The position numbers and the translations under genes were made by a program. Below the pieces are notes generated by a model. The model was not told where the DNA came from. It worked only from the letters and a program-made list of their open reading frames with translations, and searched no databases. A stretch of 64,000 bases of DNA from Vicinamibacteraceae bacterium (GTDB taxonomy: Bacteria > Planctomycetota > Phycisphaerae > Phycisphaerales > UBA5793), in the NCBI GenBank assembly GCA_011525805.1, contig WYBR01000138.1:1-64000 (forward strand). The letters are read 5' to 3'. Positions 25,068 through 33,819 of this stretch are shown here, piece by piece. How positions within the stretch are numbered: position 1 is the first letter of the stretch; every line of letters starts with the position of its first letter.

Positions 25068-26123
25068 TCAGGCGCGGCTGCGGAGCATGTCATCGCAGGC
25101 CTGCACGACCTGGTCGACGGTCAGTCTCGTAATCCGCCGATCGGGCGCGATGACCTGCCGCTCGAGCGGATAGTCGATCGCGGCCCAGCGCGGGTCGGTC
25201 GGGCCGAAGAGCGTCACGATCGCCGGCATCGGCGCGTGCGGGCGCTCGGCAGCGCATGAGAATGCGGCGGCGGCGGCGATGTGGCGCGTGCCGGTGTCGT
25301 TGGTTACGACCAGGGTTGCCCGCGGCAGGATCGCCTTGAGCGAGCCGAGCGTAACGTCCTTCGCGGCGAGATCGACCGGTTGCGATCGCGCCGCCGAGAC
25401 GATCTCACGAACGAGGGATCGCTCCACCGGCGAACCGCTGATGAGCACGTTCAACCCGTGCGATTGCGCGAGATGATCGGCAAGCGCGGCGAATCGCACA
25501 GCCGGCCAGCGCTTCTCCGCTTTGCTCGCCCCGGGGTTGAGCAGGGCGAACTCGATGCCTTCGACAATTCCGGCCTTGTCGAGCAGCGCCCGGGCCGCCT
25601 GGGCCTGCGCCTCTGAGGGGCGAAGCATCATCCGCCGGTCCGACGAGTCGATGCCCAGCGAGCGCCCGAGGGCGAGGTAGTAGTCGATGGCGGAGATCGG
25701 CTCCTTCCACCCGCCGGACGTCGGACAGGGCGGGACGTTCGTGAGCAGCCAGCCGCGGGCGTCGCGGTTGTAGCCGATGCGGGTGGGGATGCGCGCCAGG
25801 CGCACCGTGGCGGCGAGTCGCCAACTGTTGGGCAGCAGGATCGCCGCGTCGAAGCCGTGCTCTGCGAGTCGCCGGCCTTCGCGCCACGGGCCGAGCAGCC
25901 CCGCCGGACGCCCGACGATCATCTCGTCGAGCAACCTGCCGCCGTCGAGCAACTCGTCCAGCCCCGGCCGCATGTAGCCGGCGAAGTGTGCCTCGCGCAG
26001 CCTTTCATGATGGCGCAGCGCGCCAAGCAGCGGCGTGGCCATTGTGGCATCGCCCACCCACGACGGCAGCACGACAAGAATGCGCCGCAGGCGCGACCAG
26101 TCGAGTGGTGCGGGATCGTTCAT
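25068..26123 (-). CDS. ADP-heptose:LPS heptosyltransferase-like glycosyltransferase (GT9)
   Basis: A 351-aa GT9-family protein. These cytoplasmic enzymes add heptose (or a related sugar) from an ADP-sugar to the inner core of lipopolysaccharide. The N-terminus ILVVLPSWVGDATMATPLLGALR matches the WaaF/WaaC opening (LPxxVGD). The C-terminal nucleotide-sugar site includes LLNPGASKAEKRWP, LISGSPVERSLVREI, VVTNDTGTRHIAAA and ALFGPTDPRW-like VTLFGPTDPRWAAI. Start ATG at 26123 overlaps the stop of the preceding 96-aa gene by 4 nt (ATGA), so translation is coupled. The exact sugar and acceptor are not determinable. Confidence 0.9.
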   Translation of the reverse strand: MNDPAPLDWSRLRRILVVLPSWVGDATMATPLLGALRHHERLREAHFAGYMRPGLDELLDGGRLLDEMIVGRPAGLLGPWREGRRLAEHGFDAAILLPNSWRLAATVRLARIPTRIGYNRDARGWLLTNVPPCPTSGGWKEPISAIDYYLALGRSLGIDSSDRRMMLRPSEAQAQAARALLDKAGIVEGIEFALLNPGASKAEKRWPAVRFAALADHLAQSHGLNVLISGSPVERSLVREIVSAARSQPVDLAAKDVTLGSLKAILPRATLVVTNDTGTRHIAAAAAFSCAAERPHAPMPAIVTLFGPTDPRWAAIDYPLERQVIAPDRRITRLTVDQVVQACDDMLRSRA

Positions 26124-26410
26124 GTCCGCGGCTCGCCCCAGAGCGTCTCCACGCCGAACTTGTGCCGATACCAATTCGTCGTCAGGCGGCGCAACTCCGC
26201 CGCAAAGCCGATGGCCACGATGCGGTCGGCCGCGAGCGTCGCCGTCACGCTCGAGGCATCGGCTTCGAGACTGAGAATCTTCACGCCCTGTCGCTCGGCG
26301 AGCGCCTCGGCCGTGGCGAGCACCATGCGCTGCACCATCTCGTGCTGAAGGGGGGTCCCCTCCAGCGCCGAAAGGGTGATGCGCGTCGCCGGGACCGCTG
26401 CGTCCGTCAT
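26120..26410 (-). CDS. Conserved small protein of unknown function (96 aa)
   Basis: A 96-aa protein locked between two genes by ATGA overlaps on both sides, which is good evidence that it is real. It appears to be a compact alpha/beta domain: LEGTPLQHEMVQRMVLATAEALAERQ (helix), VKILSLEADASSVTATLAADRIVAIGFAAEL (strands and helix), then RRLTTNWYRHKFGV. No signal peptide, membrane segment or metal motif. I do not recognise the family. The tight coupling suggests work with the heptosyltransferase or the propeller protein. Confidence 0.75.
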   Translation of the reverse strand: MTDAAVPATRITLSALEGTPLQHEMVQRMVLATAEALAERQGVKILSLEADASSVTATLAADRIVAIGFAAELRRLTTNWYRHKFGVETLWGEPRT

Positions 26411-27720
26411 GGCGTGGCCGGCTTCTCCTCCCGGCCGATGCAGTAGAGGTGTTCAGCGGTGCGGATGAGCAACTGCCCGCCGTCCGCCACGATGTTCGAT
26501 CGGCTCGGATAGGAGGCCATGTCGATCGTCGAGATGACGCGGAACTCGTCCCCGGCCGCGAGCACCACCACCAGCCCGTCGGCGTCGATCATGTAGATCT
26601 TCCCGTCGGCGCCGGTGGCCGAGGCGCGGATGAAGGTGTGCGTTTCGAGATCCGCCTCCCAGAGCGCCTCGCCGGTGATGGGGTTGAGGCAGGCCATGCG
26701 GCGGCGGCGCTTGCCGTCGGTCACATAGAGCCGACCTTCGTAGAGCAGCGGCGTCATCACGTCAGGCGTCGGCCTCTGCCAGACCCACTTCTCTTCCACC
26801 ACGTCTCCTTTCACCTGGAGCGCGTGCAGGGGGTTGCTCTGCGGCTGCACGACGTAGATGAATCCCTCGGGCCCGACGAGCGCGTTCGCCACCGCGCGAT
26901 AGTTGCGCCGCTTGCCGGGGTTGAGGTTCGACCAGCGCCACAGTTCCTTACCCGTCGCCGGGTCGTGCGAAGTCAGGCAGTCGGCGCCGAAGATGAGGAT
27001 CTCCTCGCGATCGCCGTTCACGAAGGGCAGGGGAGAGGTGTAGGCCTGCTCCGATTCGCCCTCGGCCTCATCTTCGCGCACGTGGCGCCAGATCGTCTCG
27101 CCGGTCTTCGGATCGAGCGCGAGAAGGAAGGACTCGCCGGTGCGGAGGACCTGCACGTAGAGCCGGCCATCGTAGAGCAGCGGACTCGATGCGTAGCCCC
27201 AGTCGATGTGCAGCGGGCCGAACTCCGCGGCGAGATCCCTGGCCCAGAGTTCCTCGCCCTCGAAGTCGTACGCGACCAGCCGGCCGCTGCCGAAGAGGAA
27301 GCACGCCAGGCCGAGCGAGGCGTCGGCGACGGGGGAGCACTCAGCCATCGAGTTTTCGTGCCCGCGGCGGCGGTCGTCGCGCCCCGGGCCGTTGGGCCGC
27401 TGCCAGAGGACTTCGCCCGTGGCGCGGTCGAGGCAGATCGCCTGGAGGGTGAGGTCTTCAGCGCAGGCGGTGAGGAAGATGCGCCCGCCGGCGACGCTGG
27501 GCGTTCCCGCGCCGGGCCCGGGCAGGGCCGTCGCCCACGCGACGTTCTCCGTCGTGCTCCACTGCGTCGGCAGGCCGGTCTCCCGGGCCGACCCATTGAA
27601 GAACGGCCCGCGCCACTGAGACCACTGCTCGAGTTCCTGGGCCGGGGCCGCGGCGGAGAGTGCGAGCGCCGCAAGAAGCGGACCCGGCGCGGCGATCCGA
27701 CAGAGTTGACTGGTCCGCAT
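26407..27720 (-). CDS. Secreted PQQ-type beta-propeller protein
   Basis: A 437-aa protein. The ATG at 27720 has GAGG 5 nt upstream and opens a signal peptide (about 1-28, ending AAPAQ). The rest is a quinoprotein-like eight-bladed propeller with recurring blade motifs LDRATGEVLWQ, LDPKTGETIWR, HDPATGKELWR and LNPITGEALWE. Such outer-membrane or periplasmic propellers are abundant in planctomycetes, and most do not bind PQQ; no alcohol-dehydrogenase active-site motif is seen. It heads a three-gene coupled operon with the 96-aa protein and the heptosyltransferase. Confidence 0.9.
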   Translation of the reverse strand: MRTSQLCRIAAPGPLLAALALSAAAPAQELEQWSQWRGPFFNGSARETGLPTQWSTTENVAWATALPGPGAGTPSVAGGRIFLTACAEDLTLQAICLDRATGEVLWQRPNGPGRDDRRRGHENSMAECSPVADASLGLACFLFGSGRLVAYDFEGEELWARDLAAEFGPLHIDWGYASSPLLYDGRLYVQVLRTGESFLLALDPKTGETIWRHVREDEAEGESEQAYTSPLPFVNGDREEILIFGADCLTSHDPATGKELWRWSNLNPGKRRNYRAVANALVGPEGFIYVVQPQSNPLHALQVKGDVVEEKWVWQRPTPDVMTPLLYEGRLYVTDGKRRRRMACLNPITGEALWEADLETHTFIRASATGADGKIYMIDADGLVVVLAAGDEFRVISTIDMASYPSRSNIVADGGQLLIRTAEHLYCIGREEKPATP

Positions 27721-27875
27721 GAGGCCTCGATTCATTTGCAATGGGGGACGAATGAACCAGCGGGCCAACCCGTCGGGCGGGAACGGGCCGCAAACCTGCC
27801 TCTGAGTGTACCGCACAGACGGCCGCGAGTTCCCGCGGCCAACCCGCGCCGAGCGTACAACCGGCTCCGAAGCGA

Positions 27876-28285
27876 GCCCGAAGCGTGAGCGAGGATTGCG
27901 CCTCAACGAGCCGCGCTTGTAAGGAATCGGGCATCGAAGCTGGCAGCGCGCCTCCCTCCCCCGGCTCTGCGGGGGAGGGCGGGGGTGGGGGCGCCTTGTC
28001 GCAACGCGACACGGACGAGCCGCGCGTGTGAGCAAGCGGCACACGGCGTACGAAAGTCCAACGCCGCTACTTCAGGGGCGCGGCTCGTTTGCAAACCGAA
28101 CCGCACACCGGGCACACGTCATTCGCGTTCGAAAGGCTGTTGATGCGCCGGAGTGGTGAGCCGACGGGAGTTGAACCGAGCCCCACGCGTCAGCACGGGT
28201 GTTGGGAGTGCGCCGGGGCGAAGGCTGGTGGTCGGCGAAGACCCTCCCTCACGGTCGGGGCTCGGATCATCGCAGCGCGATGATC
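27876..28285. repeat. Cluster of REP-like palindromes in a 636-nt intergenic region
   Basis: No gene is supported between 27721 and 28356. The region holds a copy of the 17835-type arm (27876-27895), a 10-bp GC-rich hairpin (27954-27963 with 27970-27979, loop GCTCTG), ACGAGCCGCGC at 27906-27916 and 28015-28025 with its inverse at 28078-28088, and a GATCATCGC/GCGATGATC stem near 28265-28285. These are dispersed, probably mobile palindromes accumulated between two minus-strand operons. A tRNA reading of 28140-28200 was rejected. Confidence 0.65.
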
Positions 28286-28356
28286 AGAACCGCCCCGTCC
28301 GCCAACGCCCTTCCACCAGGATGTGGGCCATCGCCTTTGCGGCAACGGCTCCGCCC

Positions 28357-31300
28357 TCACTCCTGCCGCAAGGCATCGAGCAGGTGGCCGCGGAGGGCGA
28401 GGCGGGTGGCGAGGGTGACCCAGAAGAGGCCGCAAGCCAGCACGAGCCCGATGATGAGGAGGGTGGTCGCGGCCGAGCCGGCGGTGGCGGACTGCTGGAT
28501 GGCGGGCCAGACGGCTGCGATGGCCGCCGCGACGCCGCATGCGACGCCGAGGAGCAGCAGCAGGCCGTGCTCGAGGAGCAGCAGGCGTCGCAGGGCTTTG
28601 GGAGTGAATCCGACGGCGATGAGCAGCGCCAGTTCGCCGCGCCGGTCGCTCACGTTGCGCAGGACGACCATCGCCAATCCCGCCGTGCCGATGATCAGCC
28701 CGAGTCCGCCGAGAACCTGAAAGACGGCGAGGTAGGTGTTCTGGACGGCGTTGAACTCGGCGAGCCGCCGGACGGTCGAGACCACTTCAAGGCCGACGTC
28801 TTCGAGGCTCCTGGTGAGTGCGGCCGCGACGGTCTCGGCGCGCTGAGGCGCGGCGTCGATGAGGAGCATTCCATGCCCGGATTGCGAAGGGAAGTGCCGC
28901 TCGAAGTCGCGTTCGCTGATGATGAGGCTGCCCTGGAGGATGGAGTTGGAGAGGGCGCCGACGAGTTGGAGGCCGACGCGCTCGCCGCGGTCGCTCTCGT
29001 ACCAGATGATGTCGCCGAGGCCCTTGTGCATCGCCCACATCATCGAGGCCTGGTCGACGATGGCGGGGACGATCTGCTCTGTGGTTTGGGGCTTGGGGCT
29101 TGGGGGTCGGGGGTTTGTGTCCGAGGCGCTGGACTCATGATCGGGAGCGGTCAGTTCCAGCCACGGATCGTGGCGCGCGTCGCGCTCAAGCATGGCGGCG
29201 AAGGCGAAGGCGCGGCGGGCGCTCAGCGCGCGTGGATCGACGCCGAGGATGCGCGGCTGCTGGGCGCGATTGAGATTGAGGCAACTCGCCTCGTCGCCGC
29301 CGCGCACGCGCAGGGGCACGAAGGACACGTCGGCGAGCAATTCCGCGTCGAGGTTGAGCGTCTGGCGAGCCGCCGGATCGTTGAGATCGACGAGCAGCGG
29401 GATGGAGGATTGCGCGAGAAGCGCAAAGCCGCCGGTGCCGGAGTCGCGCCGGCCGGGCTCGGGCGTGCCAAGGCGGTTCATCCCGACGGCGACGACGAGG
29501 AAGCAGCCGCAGGCGAGCAGGGCGATGCAGGCGGTGGAGCGTCCGGGGCGGCGGGCGGCGCTTTGCGCCGCGAGGCGCCACGCGCTGAGCGCCGCCTCGC
29601 GGCCCGGCCTGAGCATCCGCGCGAGGAGGAGGCGGACCGCGAGTATGCCGAAGATGAGCAGCAGCGCCCCGCCGGCGAAGAAGGCCGCGACAGCGCCGCC
29701 GCGATCGGCCTGCGCCCCGAGCGCCAGCGCGATCCCCGCGCCGATGAGCGACGTTGCCGCACCGATCGGCGCCAGCCGGCCGCGCTTGCGGCGGCCCGCG
29801 AGGTCGGTCGATCCCAGTTCGCCCTGGAGCAGTCGCAATGTGCGTTCGCGGAGGAGCGTGCGCGCGGCGAAGTGCATGGCGGTCATTGCGGCGGCGAGGG
29901 CGAGCGCGGCGCCGAGGCCGATCGACATCGGCGAGATGTGCGGTTGCAGCGCCGCGCCGGCTACAGCTCTGCTCCAGATGGATGAGAGGGCGCCGAGCAG
30001 CAGCGCGCTGTAGGCCACGCCGAGAGCAGAGCCGACGATCGTGCCGGCCACGGCTACGAGCAGCGCCTCGCGCGCCAGCCAGCCGCGGACCGTGTTGGGC
30101 GTCCAGCCGACGGCGAGGACCGTGCCCACCTGCCGCGCCCGCCGGTTGACCGCAAAGGCGAAGAGCAGCCCGGCGAGCAGCGCGGCTGAGGCGATCAGAA
30201 AGAGGCTCAGGCCGATGAACAGGCCGCCGAAGTCCGTCGTCGGATTCGCCGCCGCCAGCGCCGCTTCACGCACCGGAGCGAAGGAGAAGCCGAACGAGGC
30301 GGGATCGAGGCGCCGCATGAGTGACTCGGCCGAAAGCGGCGAATCCGGCGGCACGCGAATGGCCGTGAGATCGCCGAAGCGGTTCGCCCAGAGTTTTTGC
30401 GCGGCGGCGAGGGTGATAAACGCCTTGGGCGCGCCGCGGAACTCGTCCCAGTACGCCTCGTCCTTGTCGCGGATGCGCTCGAGGTTGATGGGAATGCCGG
30501 GGTTCCAGTCGCGGCAGTCGGCGCTGTCGCTCAGGCCGGGAATGTCGGGCATGAGATCGGGGTCGGCCGCGGGTCCGGTCTGGTCGATGACACCGGCGAC
30601 GCGGAAGGTGGCGCTTCGCTGAGCGAGCATCCGCCCCGCTTCGAGCGCGAAGTACGTCAACTCGACGGTGTCGCCAACGACCGCCTGGAGGTCGTCCGCC
30701 GCCCAGCGAGTGAGGACGACTTCGTCGTCGCCCAGCGAGTCCGGCACGATGGCGCGCCACGGCTCCGGCAGCGGCGACTCGCCTGAGAGCGACCCGATGC
30801 CGGCGACGGTCGAGTAGGGCGTCGCCCGCTCGCCAAGGCGCATCTCGTTGACGAAGTAGGTCAGCACGCCGAGGGCGCGCGGCTCGATTTCCGCCGCGGC
30901 GCGGACGATCGGCGCATCGAAGAAGACGCGCGGCGTGCGCCACTCGACCAGGCTGTCCGCGCGGCTGTCGCGCTGCTCGAGGCCGAGGTCTGCGGCGGTC
31001 CAGACCGCCTTGACGTGCTCATCGAGCGATGGGCCTGGCGGCTCGTCGGCGGCTCCACTGAACGCCGCGAGGAGCAGGTTCGCCCGCCCGGGCTGCTCCG
31101 CCTGCCGCGCCAGCCAGTCGAGTGGCACGAAGAGGTTGAAGGGGGGCGTCTGGTCGGCGGTGAGACTGAAGCGGCCGAACTGAGCATCGCCCGCGACGCC
31201 TGCGACAGTGAGGCGCAGCGCGAGCACCGCATCATCCGTCGCAGCGAAGGTGAGATCGCGCGAGAGGGTCGAAGGGCGGCTGACGCGAAGAACGATCGTC

Positions 31301-31749
31301 TCGCCGGGGCCGACGGCGAGTTGCGCTGCGAGGCGTTCGCTCAGCAGCGCTTCGCCGTCGCGCAGCGCCGGGAGTGTGTCCGACCGCGGCGCCATGCTGA
31401 AGAAGCGAGCCTCGACCCCGCAGACGACGACGTTGAGCGCCCGGCGCGAGCGATCGGTGGTGGAGGCGATGCCCTGGAGTTGCAGCGCCGGCGCGAGGCG
31501 AAGCGCCGGGTCGCGCTGTTCGATCATCTCCGCCAGTTCGCGGCGCACGAATCGATCGCCGGTGATCATGGCGGACTCGACAGCACCGAGGCGCGCCAGG
31601 GCGGCGCTTCGCAGCGTCTGTCGCACCGAGTCGCCGACGATCAGGGCGCCGACAAGGACCATTGCGGCGAGGACGATGCCCGCGAACGTTCCGGAGAGCG
31701 CGCGGCGGTCGTGCATCGCGCTGCGCCACACCAGTCGCCAGATGGTCAT
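28357..31749 (-). CDS. Large FtsX/MacB-type ABC transporter permease
   Basis: A 1130-aa inner-membrane protein. The N-terminal transmembrane helix (LSGTFAGIVLAAMVLVGALIVGDSVR) is followed by a long extracytoplasmic domain. A first FtsX core (GLFIGLSLFLIASAALLAGLLFAFAV, then VGTVLAVGWTPNTVRGWL) is followed by further helices, a second periplasmic domain and a second FtsX core (LAVFQVLGGLGLIIGTAGLAMVVLRNV, ELALLIAVGFTPKALRRLLLLEHG). The double-core layout is typical of lipoprotein-release or peptide-export permeases (MacB/LolCE superfamily). It overlaps the cognate ATPase gene by 4 nt. The substrate is unknown. Confidence 0.88.
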   Translation of the reverse strand: MTIWRLVWRSAMHDRRALSGTFAGIVLAAMVLVGALIVGDSVRQTLRSAALARLGAVESAMITGDRFVRRELAEMIEQRDPALRLAPALQLQGIASTTDRSRRALNVVVCGVEARFFSMAPRSDTLPALRDGEALLSERLAAQLAVGPGETIVLRVSRPSTLSRDLTFAATDDAVLALRLTVAGVAGDAQFGRFSLTADQTPPFNLFVPLDWLARQAEQPGRANLLLAAFSGAADEPPGPSLDEHVKAVWTAADLGLEQRDSRADSLVEWRTPRVFFDAPIVRAAAEIEPRALGVLTYFVNEMRLGERATPYSTVAGIGSLSGESPLPEPWRAIVPDSLGDDEVVLTRWAADDLQAVVGDTVELTYFALEAGRMLAQRSATFRVAGVIDQTGPAADPDLMPDIPGLSDSADCRDWNPGIPINLERIRDKDEAYWDEFRGAPKAFITLAAAQKLWANRFGDLTAIRVPPDSPLSAESLMRRLDPASFGFSFAPVREAALAAANPTTDFGGLFIGLSLFLIASAALLAGLLFAFAVNRRARQVGTVLAVGWTPNTVRGWLAREALLVAVAGTIVGSALGVAYSALLLGALSSIWSRAVAGAALQPHISPMSIGLGAALALAAAMTAMHFAARTLLRERTLRLLQGELGSTDLAGRRKRGRLAPIGAATSLIGAGIALALGAQADRGGAVAAFFAGGALLLIFGILAVRLLLARMLRPGREAALSAWRLAAQSAARRPGRSTACIALLACGCFLVVAVGMNRLGTPEPGRRDSGTGGFALLAQSSIPLLVDLNDPAARQTLNLDAELLADVSFVPLRVRGGDEASCLNLNRAQQPRILGVDPRALSARRAFAFAAMLERDARHDPWLELTAPDHESSASDTNPRPPSPKPQTTEQIVPAIVDQASMMWAMHKGLGDIIWYESDRGERVGLQLVGALSNSILQGSLIISERDFERHFPSQSGHGMLLIDAAPQRAETVAAALTRSLEDVGLEVVSTVRRLAEFNAVQNTYLAVFQVLGGLGLIIGTAGLAMVVLRNVSDRRGELALLIAVGFTPKALRRLLLLEHGLLLLLGVACGVAAAIAAVWPAIQQSATAGSAATTLLIIGLVLACGLFWVTLATRLALRGHLLDALRQE

Positions 31750-32465
31750 CGCACCGCCCCCGGCGCGGCGCCCTCGATGAGGCGGCCGGCGCGCAGGTTC
31801 AGCGTCCGGTCCATCTTCTCCGCGAGCGCCGCCGCGTGGGTGACGACGATGAGCGCCGCTCGCTTCTCGCGGCTCAGGCGCGCGAGAATCTCCCACACCT
31901 CCTCGGCCGAGGCGGCGTCGAGCGAGCCGGTCGGCTCATCGGCGAGGATGACGTCGGGCCCGTTGATGAGCGCGCGGACGACGGCGATGCGCTGGCACTC
32001 GCCGCCGGAGAGTTGCCCCGGCCGGTGGTGGAGGCGGTCGGCGAGGCCCACTTCGGCGAGCAGATCTCTCGCCCGCTGCGCCGCCGTGGCCCCCCGGCCG
32101 GCGGCGCCGGGCGCGAGCGTCGGAATGAGCACGTTCTCCAGCGCCGTACACTGCGGCAGGAGGTGGTGCATCTGGAAGATGAAGCCGAAGCGGTCGCGCC
32201 GCAGCGCTGCGCTCCGCGCCGGCGGGAGCGAGTCGATGCGCTGCCCGCCGAGGCGGATTTCGCCGCTCGTGGGCGCATCGAGCGTGCCGATGAGATTGAG
32301 CAGCGTGCTCTTGCCCGAGCCGGAAGGGCCGACGATCGCGATCGACTCGCCGCGATCGACGGTGAGCGAAACGTCGTCGAGAATCGTCAGCGTCGGCGAG
32401 CCTGCGGCGCCTTCGTAGCGCTTGACGAGATGATCGGCGCGCAGGAGCGGCTCGGAAGCGGTCAC
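31746..32465 (-). CDS. ABC transporter ATP-binding protein (LolD/MacB type)
   Basis: A 239-aa ATPase. Walker [11 protein letters not shown]-loop FIFQMHHLLPQ, signature LSGGE (with E where LSGGQ is usual), Walker B VILADEPTGSLD and the switch histidine in VVTHAAALAE are all present. The start is the GTG at 32465. No strong ribosome-binding site is visible. Its stop overlaps the start of the FtsX permease (ATGA), so the two form one exporter. This family powers lipoprotein sorting or export of small molecules by mechanotransmission and not classic import. Confidence 0.92.
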   Translation of the reverse strand: MTASEPLLRADHLVKRYEGAAGSPTLTILDDVSLTVDRGESIAIVGPSGSGKSTLLNLIGTLDAPTSGEIRLGGQRIDSLPPARSAALRRDRFGFIFQMHHLLPQCTALENVLIPTLAPGAAGRGATAAQRARDLLAEVGLADRLHHRPGQLSGGECQRIAVVRALINGPDVILADEPTGSLDAASAEEVWEILARLSREKRAALIVVTHAAALAEKMDRTLNLRAGRLIEGAAPGAVR

Positions 32466-32523
32466 GGCCGGCACTCGTTCGCGTGATGAAGGGGGGAGCG
32501 GGCCACGACCCAAGCGTATGCCG

Positions 32524-33819
32524 TCATCGCGGCGAAACGCCTGCGGCGGCGGAGGCGAGCGGCCGGCCGTGCGGCAGCGGGTCGGGAATGTCGGCGAAGT
32601 CGCGCGCCGCGGCGAAAAGGGGGTCGAAGTCCTTCTCCACGTTGCCGATGAGGCAGTCGGTCAGGTCGCGGCGGAACTCGGGATGGGCGCGGAGGAAGTC
32701 GCCGAAACTGAACTGCGTGTCGTAGAAGGCGTAGACGAGGCGGCGCATCGCCTCGATGCCGCTGCGGAACTTCTCGCCGTACTCCGCGAAGCGGGCGGCG
32801 GAAAACTCGCCGGCGCTCAGCGCGTGGTGAACCGCGTCGCCGGCCATCACGCCCGAGTAAAGTGCCAGGAACACCCCGCTGGAAAACACCGGATCGAGAA
32901 AGCCGAAGGCGTCGCCCACCAGCAGCAAGCCGTCGGCCGCGCAGTGCCTGGAGCGATACGAGTAGTCTCCCGTTACGCGGTACTCGCCCTGCTGCGTCGC
33001 GCCGGCGAGGTGCGTCCTGATCCACGGCTGGATGGCGACTTCGCGCTCGAACATGCCGCGCAGATCAAGGTCGCCGTCGCGGTAGAGATAGTCCTTCTCG
33101 CAGACGATGCCGACGCTGACGACGTCATCGGGCAGGGGGATGTACCAGAACCATCCCTTGCCGGGGAGGTAAGCGACAGTCGTGGCGCCCTCGTCGATGC
33201 CGGGGTCGCGCTTCGCGCCCTTGTAATAGGTCCACAGGGCGATCTTGCGCAGTTTCGGATCGCTGATGCGCCAGCCGAGTTGCTGGGCGGCGAAGGAGTC
33301 GCGTCCCGTGGCGTCGAGCGTCATCGAACCGCGGAACTCGATCTCGCTGCCCTGCTCATCCGCCGCGATGACGCCGGCGATCGACCCTCCTTCGCGAATC
33401 AGCCGCCGCGCGGCGAGACCCAGGCGCACCTCCGCGCCCTTGTCCCGCGCGTTGTCGAGGAGAATCTGGTCGAAGGCGCTGCGCACGACCTGCCACGTCC
33501 GCGCGCAGTCATGGTCGATGTGCTGTCGGAAGTAGAAAGGGACAGTCTGTGTGCCGTCGAGGGCGACGAACTGGACACTGTGTTTCTGGACCGTGCAGGG
33601 GGCCCGATCGATCTTTTCGACCAGACCGAGGCGTTGAAGCGGAAACCACGCGTAGGGAATGATGGATTCGCCGATGCGGTAGCGCGGAAAGGCGGCACGG
33701 TCGATGATGATGACGCGGCGGCCATGCTCCGCGAGAATCGCGCCCGCGGAGGCGCCGGCGGGACCTGCGCCGATGATGACGGCTTCGCATTCGACGACGC
33801 CGGGCCGGGCGGAGGTCAT
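32524..33819 (-). CDS. Halogenase/geranylgeranyl-reductase-like FAD-dependent oxidoreductase
   Basis: A 431-aa flavoprotein. FAD is bound through GAGPAG (residues 17-22), a DATGRDS block and GDAFGFLDPVFSSG (302-315). A WFWYIP sequence at 223-228 fits the WxWxIP pattern of flavin-dependent halogenases, and RIGESIIP (48-55) resembles the start of the halogenase cofactor region. Whether the catalytic lysine is conserved cannot be decided without an alignment, so oxidase, reductase and halogenase roles remain open. It is translationally coupled to the chorismate-lyase-like gene upstream (4-nt ATGA overlap), suggesting a shared aromatic substrate. Confidence 0.85.
   Translation of the reverse strand: MTSARPGVVECEAVIIGAGPAGASAGAILAEHGRRVIIIDRAAFPRYRIGESIIPYAWFPLQRLGLVEKIDRAPCTVQKHSVQFVALDGTQTVPFYFRQHIDHDCARTWQVVRSAFDQILLDNARDKGAEVRLGLAARRLIREGGSIAGVIAADEQGSEIEFRGSMTLDATGRDSFAAQQLGWRISDPKLRKIALWTYYKGAKRDPGIDEGATTVAYLPGKGWFWYIPLPDDVVSVGIVCEKDYLYRDGDLDLRGMFEREVAIQPWIRTHLAGATQQGEYRVTGDYSYRSRHCAADGLLLVGDAFGFLDPVFSSGVFLALYSGVMAGDAVHHALSAGEFSAARFAEYGEKFRSGIEAMRRLVYAFYDTQFSFGDFLRAHPEFRRDLTDCLIGNVEKDFDPLFAAARDFADIPDPLPHGRPLASAAAGVSPR

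Noticed and set aside
28140-28200. tRNA-like T-arm (GGTTCAACTCCC on the minus strand)
   Set aside because: The presumed T-stem does not pair (third base pair fails) and no acceptor, D or anticodon arm can be built around it; the region is full of other palindromes.
28153-29985. 610-aa plus-strand open frame over the FtsX permease
   Set aside because: Highly charged Glu/Arg/Gly-rich shadow with no signal or domain; the minus-strand permease has clear FtsX blocks and coupling to its ATPase.
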